From Mesocentrotus franciscanus (taxonomy: Eukaryota; Echinodermata; Echinoidea; Camarodonta; Strongylocentrotidae): a DNA stretch of 64,000 nucleotides. The stretch lies in the NCBI GenBank assembly GCA_037976565.1, contig CP137672.1:26434377-26498376 (forward strand), in the 5' to 3' direction. The notes beneath the pieces are model-generated. The model saw only the letters and a list, made by a program, of their open reading frames with translations. It was not told the origin of the DNA and made no database searches. The position numbers and the translations under genes were made by a program. This document shows, one piece after another, positions 32,100 to 46,099 of this stretch (its first letter is position 1; every line of letters begins with the position of its first letter).

Positions 32100-33560
32100 A
32101 TATCAATTAGTAGGCGGTTTCCCGGCAAAATTTGTATCATCACGTATTAGTCAAAACATATTCTTTCACATGATTGGTAATAAGAGCTTCCATTTCATTT
32201 TTTGAGAGGGGGGCGTTTCCAAAACTGGTCTTTACCTTTAAGGGCGCTTGATAAACGAAAATTATTGTCGGATATTATTATGTGGGGTATAGACACTGAT
32301 GATAGAAGACTTCTCCCGCGGCTACCAATGATAATGGGAGAGTGGAGTCTGTTGTATATTAATTTGATCTGGCATGCCATCAATCAACGTTCATTAACTT
32401 GCATTCCGTTCACTGTAGGGCTGACATAACAATATACAAGACACGACAGCCTAGCTTTTACAAGGTACATCATTGTACAGGGTGGGACATACAAATAAAG
32501 GCGCCACGACAGATCACATCGAACAGAGCGAAGTATGGTGCAGTACGAAAAGCATTTTGCGAATATATTCCTGAATGTTAATTATGTAAATGAATACATG
32601 CAACGTCTTTATGAAGACAAGGTCTCTGTGTGAAGAAAGGGCTCTTTAACATAAAAAACCAACCTCCCCTTACAAACAGGCCTACACAAGTCATGTTGAA
32701 TAAAATATCTGCTAAGGCCTTTCGAATTTGACTACCGGTAACCGCTTTTAGGTTTTTACAATGCTTAAAAGTTACGGTTTATGTCCCTGATTGATCTGGT
32801 TAATGCACAGCGTTATACAATTTTTTTTCTTCACTTTTCCACATCACATCTAGTGCACAAGGACCAAGATGCCACATGGAGAGGGACTCGTGGCGATCCG
32901 TATTATTCTTTTGATGCAGTGTGTACAAAAGGAATGCATTAACGTGTTATTTTAATGAGATAAATGATGTGTCCCGTCGCATCCTGGTTATGGATAGCTT
33001 ACAAGATGAGAACCGTTCATTGACTGACGTGATAAGTGAATAGGGTTGACGCGTATACCAGTCTTACCTACCAGTGATAGTGATTTAAAATATATTGTAC
33101 AACTGCATATTATTTGAAACACAAATGGAAACTGATTTAAAGAAGAGTTGGGGCTTAGCATCACACTTTATAAGTGATTTATGTTTCAGGAATCCGAGGT
33201 AAAATGCCAAATTTATTCTTGAATTTTAACTGATCGTGCATTATCAAGTGGTATATTTTCCTACGCATGCTATACGTAACTATTGAAATTTGAAATGCAG
33301 GAACATGATGAAGAGGGGGTCTCGAGTTTACATTTTATCAGCATAGTAGGAAAAAGGGGGTTGCCGTCCCCCCTTTTTCAACTGTCAATCCCGGAACCGC
33401 CATTCCACTGTCCAGCACCACCATTTTGCCTTTTTTTCTGGCTCCATTGTTAGAGGATATGAAATTTGGGAGTACGGGCACAATTGTGTTACTTTGTAAA
33501 ATGTGTACGCCCCTGAGCCCCTCCCCAAACAATTATATGAAACAAGTTGTAAACGACGAT
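32100..33560. other. Non-coding stretch, no gene seen
   Basis: Short frames only. Around 33345-33540 the sequence is CCCC- and GGGG-rich (CCCCCCTTTTTC, CCCTGAGCCCCTCCCC) and looks like a repeat remnant, but no boundary is clear. Confidence 0.35.
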
Positions 33561-33574
33561 GCTCCACTCCGCTT

Positions 33575-33762
33575 GGAAGATGTGAGTTGGTCTAGTGGTA
33601 ATGTCCGTGGTACGGTCAGCTCTCTGTCTTCGCCTACAAACTGACTCAGCGGACCCCGATTCGAGACTGAGTCACGTCTTTCGGATGGTGACGTTACAGG
33701 TCGGTCCCCAGACGTAAATAATCATATCTGATCGTTAAACGTCTGTAAAAAAAAAAAAAAAC
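33575..33762 (+). mobile_element. tRNA-derived SINE with poly(A) tail
   Basis: A-box-like GTTGGTCTAGTGGTAATG and B-box-like GACCCCGATTCGAGACT mark a tRNA-derived head. It is followed by TTTCGGATGGTGACGTTACA, a GTTAAACGTCTGT motif and an A run (33747-33762). The tail differs from the ATT-tailed SINE at 16088, so this is a separate family. Confidence 0.8.
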
Positions 33763-33769
33763 CAAATAC

Positions 33770-33793
33770 ACACACACACACACACACACACAC
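33770..33793 (+). repeat. CA dinucleotide microsatellite
   Basis: A CA run about 10 bp after the SINE poly(A) tail. Confidence 0.9.
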
Positions 33794-33799
33794 CCTCCC

Positions 33800-35925
33800 C
33801 CGCCCTCTCACAATCATATCCTTCTCTTTCACCATGTTTTGGGCAAGCCCCTGTGGCTGGTCCTGTGGGGGCATTTACAAGGAAGTAGACGGTGTTTCTT
33901 ACGGGGATTCAAGTGAGACGTGACTCCCAGACGATGTCGCCGATGTTTTATTTGCTCGTGTTCTGGCGCGAAAATGAAGGTATAACATTCCTGCATGTAT
34001 CACGCAATCTTACTGAAGGAGGCCGTATCCCAAAAACAACAACAAGGCCATCGTTTACCCTTACAGTGACTCTGCTCCTTTTACAAGTCTAAAGGTAAAG
34101 CTTGATGATGAAATAATGTAAACAGGCTTTTCTTCCGAACTACTCTATAATGTATATTACTCAGCGATCTTGGCCCTTTTCAAATTTTTTACGTGTTGGA
34201 TATTTCAGATTGTCCCGCAGATTGTAGTAAGGTGTTCACCATTCCTGCTGCTGTAAACACATACATGAAGAGTCTTTTATTGTCTTTCGCTATTCACAAT
34301 GAAATTTATTCACACCAATATTAACAATGTACACTTACTGCGTCGTTCATCAATAAATACCATACTTTTTCTCCGATAAAGATTCCAAATCACGAAATCC
34401 ATAAATTTTTGTGATCTTTTGACATGAGTCTGAATAGATTTTTTTGGCACCTATAAAACTGTTTACAATTTACATTTGTAATACTATACAGTGCCCTCTC
34501 TTGTTGAACCATAATAATTGTATGGTTGGAAAGCTAGAAATTGTTAAATGGTGTACATGTACTATTGTGAAATAATCATGTTCATCATTCACAGCTCTTA
34601 ATTCTGATTTGACAAAATTATGACACATTATACACTGGGCATTATAATCGAATAAGAGAAAAGTGCTCATAGGGGCGGTGACTCTCTATTTAATTTCCCC
34701 ATTTATCAAAGCAAACAGCAGCAACGACAGGGTTCGGTGACCTCAGTCAAACTATAACACGAATGGGAGCTTGACCGTTATCCTACGACACGAACATGAC
34801 GAATCTAATAATGTTATTGTCTCCAACACAGGACATAATGAAAGTGATATTGGAGGCAATAACCGATCATAACCTTTATATCTCAGCGCCATACCGGGTC
34901 TCACGTTAGTGGATTGAGGTGATAAGCATTCACTAACACCTTCAAGAAAAATTAGGCAACACCGTTACATGTGAGACAGAAAAAAGAAAAACCAGTATAT
35001 ATTTTAGACTGGAATAGGCCTCTGCTATATTGGGAAGCTGGAGAGAGAGCTCAATGCTTGAATTACATGATCGCCAATGCATGGCAATGTGACAGAAATA
35101 AAGGGGGATCGAACGATTAGTATTACAAAACCGAAGAATAATTTATACAGAAGATTTTCGTCTTCCGTTGAATGGCACTAACTTTATATTTTCCTAGAAC
35201 TCGCTCGGCTAGCTAGGCATATTTTATACTGTAAACAGTAAGTAGCTTACAGCATGTAAAATAAAATTAAGTCAATTTGTATACATTTTCCATGAAAATA
35301 GTCACTATAAGTCTGACAAAAATGCATGATGTTCAGTGGGCTTGTATATGGCGTATTTAAGGAAACAAAGATTACAATTACGCCCTCCCTTTTAAAGTGC
35401 AGCAAGGCAAGTAGGGTCCACAAGTTTCTTCAAATCACAAGCAGTGGGCAGTGCGCGTGATTTTTTTTTTAGATCCCTTTACCTAGGGGAGAAGATTTTA
35501 ATTTGATTGTCAATCCTTCGATTTCACCGCACAGGATACCCAATTTAACAACCCACTTGTAAAATGGGAGACCGAAGTTAAAGATAGCCTCAGTTAAAGA
35601 GAAGGTTGAATTCTGGGATAGGAGAAAAATAAGTTGTGAGCTCTCTCATCCTTTCTACGTTAGTGTGGAAGAATATTGAAAAGTATCCCCTGTGTAGAAA
35701 ATGACGGCTCTTCAAATGCCCTCATATAAGAACAAATATGACAAGAAATCTCTGAAATATTTGGACCAAACTGTCATGCCACATGTTATTTGTCAAGTCC
35801 CATATACACACTTTTGTGTATACATGCAACGCATGATTTTCAGCAAGACCGATTCAATTTATTATCATGTTGATGATTCCAAAACCTCAAAGAATACATC
35901 AAGTCGTATGTAGGCATACTACGTA
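33800..35925. other. Non-coding stretch, no gene seen
   Basis: AT-rich, short frames only, no clear repeat boundary. Confidence 0.35.
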
Positions 35926-35928
35926 ACA

Positions 35929-36000
35929 TATTCCAACATAATTATTCCAATTGCTTCCACACACATATTCCAACATAATTATTCCAATTGCTTCCGCACA
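35929..36000 (+). repeat. Two-copy 38-bp tandem duplication
   Basis: TATTCCAACATAATTATTCC then AATTGCTTCC occurs twice in succession, with CACACACA between. Confidence 0.85.
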
Positions 36001-37184
36001 GTTTCCTTCACAATGCAATCGCATGGCCCAAACCAAATTGTTGCCTTTGAAGACGTGTCCACATACACCCCCTCCCCCTGCTGCCCTTCTTGCCAACTTT
36101 ACTCCGCTATGTTCCACTTTGGATATCCTATTATGAACTGATTTTTATAAATAGCTCGGATCCTAATTTTATCCTCCGCAATTTCATCCCCCAATTAACA
36201 TGGCTACTGGAACTGCTTCTAGGGCAGGAGTCATCAATTACCGACCAGTTTCCGAGTACTTTCGGAAGAATTTTAAAGATTCTAAATCCTCTGCTCTGTA
36301 TTGATTCTAGAGTAGATTTGGCTTCGCTTGTGTTCCCTATTATACCGACAGGGATTTATAACTTATTGGTTATGAATATCTGATTTCATGAAGGAAATAC
36401 ACGTCACGGCAGTAATATAGCATACTTTCCGAAAGGAATTTGAGAAGGTATGCCAGGGATGATTTTCTTTCCGAGCTATTTAAACTCTAAACCATGGATC
36501 TGTTCAAACCACGAAATGACACACATCCAGTGTATAACGTAACTTTCGATTATTCTTGAAATTATATAATTATACATTTTGATCTGTAAGATAATGTTGA
36601 GTGCTTGTAATGCGATTTCAAAGAAAATTGTCTATAATTTATTCGGAATGGTTGATTATTACAAATACTATTATGATATACGCGTATTGTGAGGTTTTGA
36701 ATCATAAAAATGTGAACAAATTGACTCAATCTTAGAGCAAAAGTTACAAAACGTTTCTAGTTTCATTCAAAATTTCAGCAGTATGCTTCTCTGATTTTTC
36801 TGCTTATTTCTAGAGTAACCTGCTACATGAAGGTAGGTTTTCCCTTTAAATCTATCTTCGGACAACGGACCAAGCACCTTCAGAAGGAAGGTGGAAATCA
36901 AATTAGTGGAAATTACGATCAAGGGCGAATCACAGTCGATTGTCTTCAATAGACACCGCACTGTCATTACGATTAGATTTTATTCATACACATGAGGATA
37001 TCCTATCAATCGACAACCATATACCAGGGAGATGAGAGCTCCCTGCATAGACTCTAATAGACTATACAGTGGGCTATACGGATTGAAAAAATTAAGAACT
37101 ATTTTTGTTTTCATTTGAGAAGTAATGATGAATGCATCCGGAGCGTTTGGGCAGGGAGATGGTTTGGGGCTATCGAGACAACAT

Positions 37185-37281
37185 TAGGGACTTTTAGATT
37201 TGCACGACGTGAACGTGGACTGCTAGCTGCGACATCCTGACTGTCAGTGCCCGGCAGTAGGACGTCACATTGCCTTAAAAA
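37185..37281. mobile_element. Truncated or rearranged copy of the TAGGGACTTTTAG MITE
   Basis: Starts TAGGGACTTTTAGATTTGC and ACGACGTGAACGTGGACTGC like the full copies at 53711 and 54944. After GACATCCTG the sequence turns into the inverse of their middle part (GTGCCCGGCAGTAGGACGTC, ACATTGCCTTAAAA). The right end is missing, consistent with an internal rearrangement. Confidence 0.75.
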
Positions 37282-38108
37282 GATCATTCTGGGTTTATGC
37301 ACAATACTATATCCAAACTCTCGTCTTTTACTCGATATCTTAATCAGTTCATTACCTGCGTGGCTGACACAATGAACAAATATGATGGTGGTACAGAATA
37401 ATGATATCAACGTGTTCTCGTTGCAGATTTTGCTGTTCCTGCTGTTAATGGATTCAACCAATTAAAATGATAGAGCTAATCCAGCATATTTTCATACCCC
37501 TTCCGAATCACCTGAAAACATAATCGGAAACAATACATCCACAAGGCAAGGTACAACAACAAGGTTAGATCCAAAATGAGTTTTATCCGCTTTCCTTTTC
37601 TCATACATGTCATCAGGTTCGGATACTGTCTGAATGTAATGAATGGGAGGAAATGGGTTATTTCAGTCAATTTTGACGTGAAACCAGGACACCGTTCTCA
37701 AGATACCGGTCTAGACACCCAATGCTTGGAGCTAGGTTAGCCTTCAAGTTCAACCATATATTATTATTTAATAGGACAGAAAAACAAAAACAAAAACATT
37801 GATGTCAAAGTGCATGACCCGGTGTATTTACTTAATTTGGGGAATTCATTTTTTTTTCTTCGACTCATCATGCTCATGGAAATTCTTTGGGGATGATGAC
37901 GTGGGTTATGAATGGAGACGAGGAGCTCCAAATGGCTGTCTCAATAACATTGCAAAACAAAAAACACGATTGACAAAATACTGAACAGTTAATTTTAAAT
38001 CGTGACGAGAACTAATAAGACGAGAAATATTATCATAATCATTAACAGTTGTATTGGAATGTAGGTTGGTCTATGTATGACAGAGTTGGAATTCAAAGCA
38101 CCGTCTTC

Positions 38109-38209
38109 ACACGTTATGCCAACATCAACCCCCCACACACACACACACAGAGAAACACAGAACAAGAACAACAACAACAGCGGCAGCAGCAGCAGCAACA
38201 ACTATAGTA
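38109..38209 (+). repeat. CA and CAA/CAG-rich simple sequence
   Basis: ACACACACACACAC at about 38135-38148 and AACAACAACAGCGGCAGCAG at about 38166-38185. The ORFs across it are artefacts of composition. Confidence 0.7.
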
Positions 38210-38294
38210 GAGAAAGTCGAAGATCAATCATGAATACAAAATCTGATACGTTTCTTGAAGTGCCATGAATTATGTTTTTATTTTATCAGTCACA

Positions 38295-38314
38295 CCAAAG
38301 AGATATCTCTTTGG
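38295..38314. repeat. Perfect 20-bp palindrome
   Basis: CCAAAGAGATATCTCTTTGG reads the same on both strands with no spacer. Confidence 0.9.
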
Positions 38315-39438
38315 TCACACAGACGACAGATAGGAAGGAATATTTCCCAACCGGGCACTACCACATGTTTGGGGGTCAGAGGTTAGCGGCGTTAACGCCC
38401 AGACAGCGGGGCGCACGAGGCTCAACCCAAAATAGAAAATTACAATTTTTACTTTTATTATGATCCCCACAATTCTTGACCCAAACGTCAACTTGTTCAG
38501 GCCACAGTCACAACAAGTTCATGGTCATAAATTAAATTGTCGTTTGGTGACCTCTAGAAAGATAACAGTGTATTAGATGTGACAGGACTGCACTCGGGCG
38601 TAAGACAGCGAGAAAAATACCAATGACGGTGAGCGCATCTCCACTAGACATTTTTGCAAGGATTGAAGCTTGATGGTCTGAACAAATATTGAAAAATTGA
38701 AAAATATTCTTGCGTCGAGCTTCATTCACAGATGGATACTCTTCAAATGAGCACAGCCGCTTAGGAATACTGATATAAAAGAAAGGGAACCTCTACAATA
38801 CATAGTACATGTAGTTGAACACACTATATACATAAATCATTTTGCATGTTTTTGTAGGATCACAAATTGTTTGAATCTTCTTAATTTCAGGAGTATTTCA
38901 TACCACTACCTTTGATATTCAATTCCAATTCTATCATATCGACTGATTCCGATTTCCGAGAAAAAAAAATGTGCTTATCAGCCCTTATCGTTTTTCTGTT
39001 CTTTTCGTTGTTACCACTATCCCACAGCCCTTATCCAAACTCCATCAATCATAAACAGGTAATATCATGTTTTCTCGATTCCTTCCTCTTATTATTCCAC
39101 TATCTTCCTTATGACTGATTAACCTTTATCATTATAATTACATGCAGTCAGGAACTTCATTCCATAATTATACAAGCAATAAGTTTGATAAAAACCAGAG
39201 ACCCTGATACAGCAATGCAGTCAGATTTTTGCCAAGACCTGCCCCTTGTAATGCTTGTATAAACATTCACGGGCGAGTGCAACATGTCACGTAATTTCGG
39301 GCGTAAGTGAAACAAATTCGACGACCGAAATTGAGCCGCGATTTTCATAACAAATCGCCATGGTTACCCAATTACTGCTTTAAAAGATGGATTGTTTAGT
39401 GGATGGATAGTACCCTGTGTGCACATAAAATGAGCACT

Positions 39439-39480
39439 AGACTGACGAAGACTGACTGAGGCACTGAGCTACATGGTGGA
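39439..39480 (+). repeat. Short dispersed repeat, copy 1
   Basis: Contains AGACTGACTGAGGCACTGAG then CTACATGG. It is found again at 39874-39911. Confidence 0.75.
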
Positions 39481-39873
39481 GCCCGGGTAGATCAGACAGA
39501 TGGCAAATGTTAGCGGGTTAAAATCAAGTTGAGTCCCTTTACTTTGGTCTTGAAATGCACCATAAATCAGATTTGAAATAGAACGTGCAAAGTCCATTAT
39601 ACCAGCTTCCTGATTATACTAACAATACAGGTACTTATCATTTATGAAACATTCCAGAACGACAATTCAAAATGATTGCAAGTGATAACATTTATGCTTG
39701 TGATATCAGTAAATCAAACATTATGCGAATACCACTGCCTTTACCAGTGCCCCCGAAAAAGAAGGAAATGGAAACCAGAAAATATGTGCCATATTTCACC
39801 TAATTGTATTTGTTCTTCATACTTGTTAAGTAGCACATACAAAGGTATATAAATATAACACGTATGCAAAAAT

Positions 39874-39911
39874 AGACTGGCTGAGACTGACTGAGGCACT
39901 GAGCTACATGG
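39874..39911 (+). repeat. Short dispersed repeat, copy 2
   Basis: Contains the same AGACTGACTGAGGCACTGAG then CTACATGG, 435 bp from copy 1. The 395 bp between show no clear second match, so this may be the shared edge of a repeat. Confidence 0.75.
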
Positions 39912-40187
39912 GGGGTCTACAGTCTTCTATAAACAGGTACATTCAGCATACTATTGCGAAGAGGAAGTGCAGGACAAAAAATCTCTCGACTATTTTCTTT
40001 TATTTTGGTGATGAAAGGGTAAGCAAATACGGAATGACAATAGTCTATGAAATGTCATCATTAATAGGGAGGAATAACCGGTGTTCTTCCTCTTATACAC
40101 TGCCTTTCTCTAGATTTAAAGATTAGCTCATGTGACTTCTAATTGTTGTTTTCCATCAAATTCAAATCTTTAAAACATAAAATAATA

Positions 40188-40505
40188 CCTCAGTCACACT
40201 GTAACACCGACGGCACACCGATTTCAAACCGACTGATTCTTGGCTATTTGAGGTTATGTAATTTTTGTACGGTCTGATCAGTTGGCGCTCTTGGCGGTGT
40301 AACAAAAAAAAAAAAAAAAAAAATTGCAATCAATTATTGTATATATAAAAACACCATTCCGATTGGTTCAGGGTCAGATTTTTAAACAAGATGCCCATGT
40401 AACAGTGTTTTTGATTGGCCATTGCCATTTTGCGATTGATTGCAAATCTCTATATAAATATAATTATGTTACACAGCCCCGGTTCTGTTGTCGGTCTCGT
40501 TGGTG
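40188..40505. repeat. Putative MITE containing a poly(A) run
   Basis: The left edge CAGTCACACTGTAACACCGA is loosely inverse to the right edge TCGGTCTCGTTGGTGTAACTG, with an inner GGCGGTGTAAC motif before about 20 A residues (40304-40323). The arms are imperfect. Confidence 0.4.
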
Positions 40506-41183
40506 TAACTGGGGAATCATCCATAACCATTCCAGATGAGCAGGCTGAATTTCCGTTTCATAAACAAGGGCTCACATTGGTATAAAGCAAGAACAGGTGC
40601 ATTCTATACAGCATCTAAAAAGAGGCTATTGTTGCCCGTCTTGTACACAGTTGACACTCCTTTCGCATACCTTTTCCTGCTTTTCGCACGCCATTTTCTA
40701 AAGATTTCAATTTCAAGCACAAAAGGTGAAATAAGCGGCATCAACCGTACTCTATCGACTTCATTATTGCAGTTCCTCATAAAACGGCCTACTATTAGCT
40801 CTACTGTAAGGCTGGGCTGTTTTTCTTTCTTTTCTTTTCAATGAATATGGATCATTATGAAAATGGATGTGATTTTGGTTTCATGGGCTGCCAACAGAGG
40901 CGCGGGATTCTATTGTCAAAATACAGCACCCTATATGAGAAAATGTGATCGGTTGGACGTAAAAAGCATATTTACCGTCTGACATCACTATTGACATAAG
41001 ATAACCCGCAGTTTGGGAACAGAGGTGCATGAATAAACAAGACAATGCACTATGTGTTCTTTGATCATGACGAGTTATTTGCTCATTATGACATATTTGA
41101 TCACGATGATGATGTATATGTGAGGCGCTACGTTTAATTGCTAGGTTGATACAAATCAGGATATATTTTCAAAGAGGAACAAC

Positions 41184-41640
41184 GGTGCCTGGGCGTGTCT
41201 GTTGGATATAGTCTGTCTTTGAATAAGTTGAAAAGATGACGGTGTGTATTTATTGGATGGGGGAGGGGTCAATGGCGTATCCCAAATTCAAAAACAGGGA
41301 GCGGAATTCAACCCTTTCCCAGACATATAGGGTGAAGAGGGCGTGTCAGGTGGATATAGCCTAGCTTGTCTTTTAATATGGGATAAATTGAAAAAAGGAG
41401 GGTATATATATATATATATATATATATATAATGTACATATTTTTATTAAACAGATGGGAGAGGGGGAGAGGGGTAGAGGGGTCAGTTGCGTATCCAAACA
41501 TGCATAAATAGTGGGCGAAATTTCGTCCCTTCCCAGACAAGGGGCGGAATGCATCTTGAAGGTCCCAAATGCAAGTCGTATTTAATTTGATTCATGGCAA
41601 GTCAGAGAAGGGCGGGGCTACACCGGCTTTACCCTATGTT
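41184..41640 (+). repeat. Two-unit imperfect tandem repeat with TA microsatellite
   Basis: GGGCGTGTC, TGGATATAG, a TTGAAAA block and GGGGTCA...GCGTATCC occur in order twice (from about 41190 and about 41340). The second unit carries a TA run at about 41403-41431. The right edge GGATACGCCACTTGG is inverse to the repeated TGGCGTATCC. The minus-strand Tyr/Ile repeat ORF is an artefact. Confidence 0.6.
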
Positions 41641-41649
41641 GGATACGCC

Positions 41650-43380
41650 ACTTGGGGAGGGGGGAAGCATTTTTAAAAAATTTCAGCCATGTTTTTTTTT
41701 CTGATATCAGGAGGGGCCATCACAAAGGAATGGATCAACAAATCGAAAATGAACAATGTGACCATATGCTACAGCTACATGTCGCCAAAATCTGAGGGTA
41801 AATTTAGGTAAAGCTCTAAGCTATGATTGTGGTCCTTCATCCGTTTGCCCATTCTCACTTTTCTACATTTCGAAGTGAAGTTATCATTCTTGTACACTAT
41901 ACATTCATCGTAAGCAATGTCTGCGAGTTATACTTAGCAAATGTATTCACAACAAAAGAAGTCATCGGTATTCCACATGCTCAACAACGTTGACGTCATT
42001 AGCAAACAAAATGCCAAGACGACTGCTACCATTAGCCTCATAACCGATTGTTACTGCCCCAGATTGATAAAGCCTAACAAAATGTGTGCCATTCAATACC
42101 CTATGCCAAGTTATTATACTGGCAAAGAAAAAGGGATTGCATCAAAGAAAGTAAACGAGAGGAAGAGATTTCCATTAAAACCAGTTTAGTGGAACGACTT
42201 TATAGCCGCGCCAAGCTCATTAATCCATTATTCCCGAACTAAATTGAACGATAATTGGGAACAAAAGTTGGATACACTATATAGTAATTTTGAAAATGAT
42301 CATGCACAGGCGTGGGAAAAGATCCTATTTCGTTCTTGAATCGATCGCAGCAGAGGCAATTTTGCTCAAGAATCAAGCAATTTCGAACCACAAGACCAAA
42401 GTTATCGATATGATGATGGCGAATGAAAAAATATTCATAGCAGGAGAGACACATGAGTACAACACCCCAAAAGATGTGGTTATTATTCAATATCGTAATA
42501 TTAAAAACACATCTGATCCTACTTCATGTTTAGGAAATATGAAAGGACTTAAAAGTTACATTATTAAATAAAAATCGAAGTACATTGCACGAAAAACTGG
42601 CTGCATGTACCATTTTTTTTCATCTATCATTGTTATTTCAGTCATACCAAGTGAGGAAGAAAAAAAAAACACGTTTCCAATAACGTACAATAAATATCAA
42701 ATTCAATTCTACTCAAATCAATTTCATTTCAGTACTTTTAAATAACTAAAATTAGAATGCACGAATGAACTAATCGGAATTCTTTGTGCGATCGTTTTGC
42801 TCGGAGGAATTTCAAAAGTGATATTTTCCTTCCGTCTGAAATTTCTCCAGAGTTTTGAAGAATTCGTGTAAAAAATGTGGTCATCTCCATAAAAATGGTG
42901 ACACCGCTGGCAAACTTTTGCGACTACAATTACAAGATCGTGTCATAAAAATACCTTTCGAAGAAAAGGCTGGCGGTATTGCATGGGGACGAGGGTCCGG
43001 GGAATTTTTAAAACTTTTTGTTGTTATTTGAAGTGACTTGGGGAATTCTTATATCTCTAGGCTCTCGAATCGGGTTTCAAAAACAGGTCGAAGAGAAAGA
43101 AAAATAATCTGACTGGACTTTTATAGGAGTCATGTTCATAAATTCACACACAAAGAGAGTCGGTAACGTCACTGTACGGACTGCCGGAAACAAATGGGTG
43201 TTTGTGCTGTCGAATCGATGAGAGATTTTTCAATCATATGAGATGATGTATTTTTTGTGACATGTGGACAAAATATGGAACTGAAGAAAGAAATGCATCG
43301 ACTTGAATGGGGGAACAAGAACCTTAGTCAGAGAACAAAACAACACTATACACTCGACGATTAACTAAACTTATGAAACG
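41650..43380. other. Non-coding stretch, no gene seen
   Basis: Short frames on both strands, for example 42290-42571 (+), have no recognisable domain and no convincing splice sites. Confidence 0.35.
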
Positions 43381-43384
43381 TGTT

Positions 43385-43505
43385 ACACTAGTCATGCTAG
43401 TGACTCCTTTTAAAAGTGTTAGTAAACACCTTAACACATTTAAGGTGCTATTTAACCGAAAACTGTGTTAATACAAGCACCTTAAACATTAAAAAGGTGT
43501 TTCGT
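43385..43505. repeat. Palindromic AACACCTTAA-rich repeat
   Basis: GTGTTACACTAG... and ...TTTCGTTACACACC sit at the edges. AAACACCTTAACAC, TTAAGGTGC, GCACCTTAAA and AAGGTGTTTCG repeat in alternating orientation, giving a foldback structure. Confidence 0.5.
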
Positions 43506-44701
43506 TACACACCAAGAAAGGAGCCGCCCTTGTGTGACAATTTCTGGATTTGAAAAAGATGTTTCTGGATAGATCCTTTTTAATATTTGCAAGAAGAAAA
43601 ATCAAAGCCGAGGCAAACAGCTGTACAGGCCAACGTCAACAGATGACTAACGATCTCATGTATTAGCTTATCAAGGAGAGTGAAGGGAATGATGCCATCA
43701 TGCAAATCAATAAAAACAAAATATTGGACAAAATACACCCCAAAATGGATCAAGTACAACGGCAGATAATCGCTGAACAAGTCTCCTTTGGATTTGTTTT
43801 CTCATGTAGCATATTATGTATCAGTGAACGACTGCTCAAATAAATTTGTCGACAGAAACCAATCATGGAAATGGTATATTTTCGAAAAAACCCAATGGCA
43901 GTGAGTCGCTTAAAATTATTACATTTGGATATACATGTATACTGATTATTAGGACATCGTTCTGAGGTCCCTGACAGAGAAATACTGAAAGGGCCTATCA
44001 TCGAATATCTCCTTGCTCGGATAAACTTGTCAACATCATCCAATCATGAAATCATCTTCATCTCCATCTCGTCTCTGTCCGTCATCGAAAATGTCAATCG
44101 CTCTTCATCAATCACCATGACAACGTATACCAATCAACCTCCGAGCGGAAACAAGGAGCAAGATACGGGATCTGGTAATGTTCACCACCAGCTCCCTAAA
44201 GACATATTGGCATGACTCGAGGAGCTATTTATTGGGTTTACTTGCCTACGAACGTATGTCTGCCAAGAGCCAGAAATGCGTTAATTCATACATAGAATAA
44301 ATGCCCTTCTGCCTCCGACTTTCTGAGCAGAGAATGATGTCAATCAACCAAATTTATCATACTTTTATAACCCGGGTTATCTGGGGGGATATGTAAAGTG
44401 GTATCTTAACTCGGGATTATTCTGCAGACGTGGATATATACAGTGGGGTCGCCCCTATTATACCTCATGCTTATGGCAGAAGTGATGACGATGTAATTAT
44501 GATAGTGGCTTTCTAAATGGCCCAAAGGATGTTGATGTCATATTCTCAATACCACTAAATACCTAGAGAACATACTTACAACACAATGATGGAAAATGAA
44601 TTGAAATGGAACGCCCCCAAGGAAAAAAAAATGATGAACCTATTATAGAAACTTTAGTAACAATAGAATAGCATTTTCCCACGAATGCCTTTACAATAGT
44701 T

Positions 44702-44753
44702 CATGCACTTGTCATGCACTTGTCATGCACTTGTCAAGCACTTGTCATGCACT
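44702..44753 (+). repeat. 11-bp x 4.7 tandem repeat
   Basis: CATGCACTTGT repeated with a single T-to-A change in the fourth unit. Confidence 0.9.
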
Positions 44754-45934
44754 ACCCTGCTATTACTCATCTTTCTCTACCAAATCAATGCCTTCTCATC
44801 CCAAACACATGAATACACGCACGAATGACTTCCATAAATCTTGTTTGAAATTCGACAATAAAAAATGAACCTATTCACACGAAAAGAAATCAATCAAATG
44901 AGAGGTATTCTACTGTGATTTCAACTCCGAGAAATCTATAATGATAAAGCTTCAAGGTTTCTGGAGATGCGGCAAATAATCTCCTTTTTATAAAATCGAG
45001 CATGATGGGTTCCAATGTAGCTATTGCAGTAGTGTAAACAACATATATACAACACTCATGAGCAATCTAACGTAAGTAAGCATACATGACATAAAAAACC
45101 ATATCGAAATTTTAAAAATCCTTCATGGCTTCAAATTTGTCACGGCTGTGGTGGACCAAGGATATGTCTAAGCTCCTTTGGTAGACCAATATAATGTGTA
45201 GATGCTTGTTGGTTTGTTCGCTTTTCAGGGGCACTGTTATTACGAGTCTTAATTTCAAAATTTTGGGGCGCATTTCCCCGATGTAACCAACCCCTCCCTC
45301 CTCTATACAGGCATCTTTTGACACAGACTGCTGTTTCTTTTACACATGCGACCTCATTCCGAAGTTTTTTTTTCTTTCTCATGTTTATTCGCCTGTACTT
45401 GGAACTGGTGGGGGAAAAAAACATTCCGATGTTGAGACGTCAGAAATTTCAGATGTGAACGGCCCCTTCAGAAAACAGACTTCCCTTTCATATTCACGTA
45501 CAAGCTCAGCACCTGTTGTTGACTATCAATCGAGGATTTATTGAATACAATTTCCTCTTCTACTTCATGCACTTATTATTAAAAAAAAACTCCCTCAAAT
45601 CCTTGGCCTTTGATTTTTCCTTCTTTCTCTCCCATTTTTCTTATTAATAATTTGCATGTCGGGATTTTCCACTCCCCTCCACCGTAATCGCGAAAATATT
45701 TACCTTTTCAGATTTCGAGGATTTGTCTTTGAGAGAAATGTCAGGCTGCCATTATGAACAAATTAAGGAATTCACAGGTCAGAGAGCAATATTGTATTGT
45801 TACTTGTCACGCAATGTTCCTATAATAACTTCAACTTTTTCGAATACATAATTATAGACCTTCTTCAATTGCCTTCCTTTTGCTTCCTTTCTAATTTTAA
45901 TCGTTATGTACTTGTTTCTGTGCCTATATCTCGT

Positions 45935-46090
45935 ATGTATCCCCTCCTTTTTCTTCTCCTTTTCTCCTTCACTTTTTCTTCCAATTCTCCTCCCTGTACG
46001 GCTGTACCCCTTCTTCTTCTTACAGTTCTAATTTTCCTTCTTCTGTTTTTGTTTCTTCTTCTTCTTCCTCCTCCTCCTTTGTTGTATTCT
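45935..46090 (+). repeat. Pyrimidine-rich tract
   Basis: CTT/TTC-rich for about 150 bp. The Arg/Lys-rich minus-strand frame here is an artefact. Confidence 0.7.
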
Positions 46091-46099
46091 GTCCTTTCA

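Noticed and set aside
37111..37461. 116-codon minus-strand frame
   Set aside because: It spans the truncated TAGGGACTTTTAG MITE copy and AT-rich flanks; no recognisable domain.
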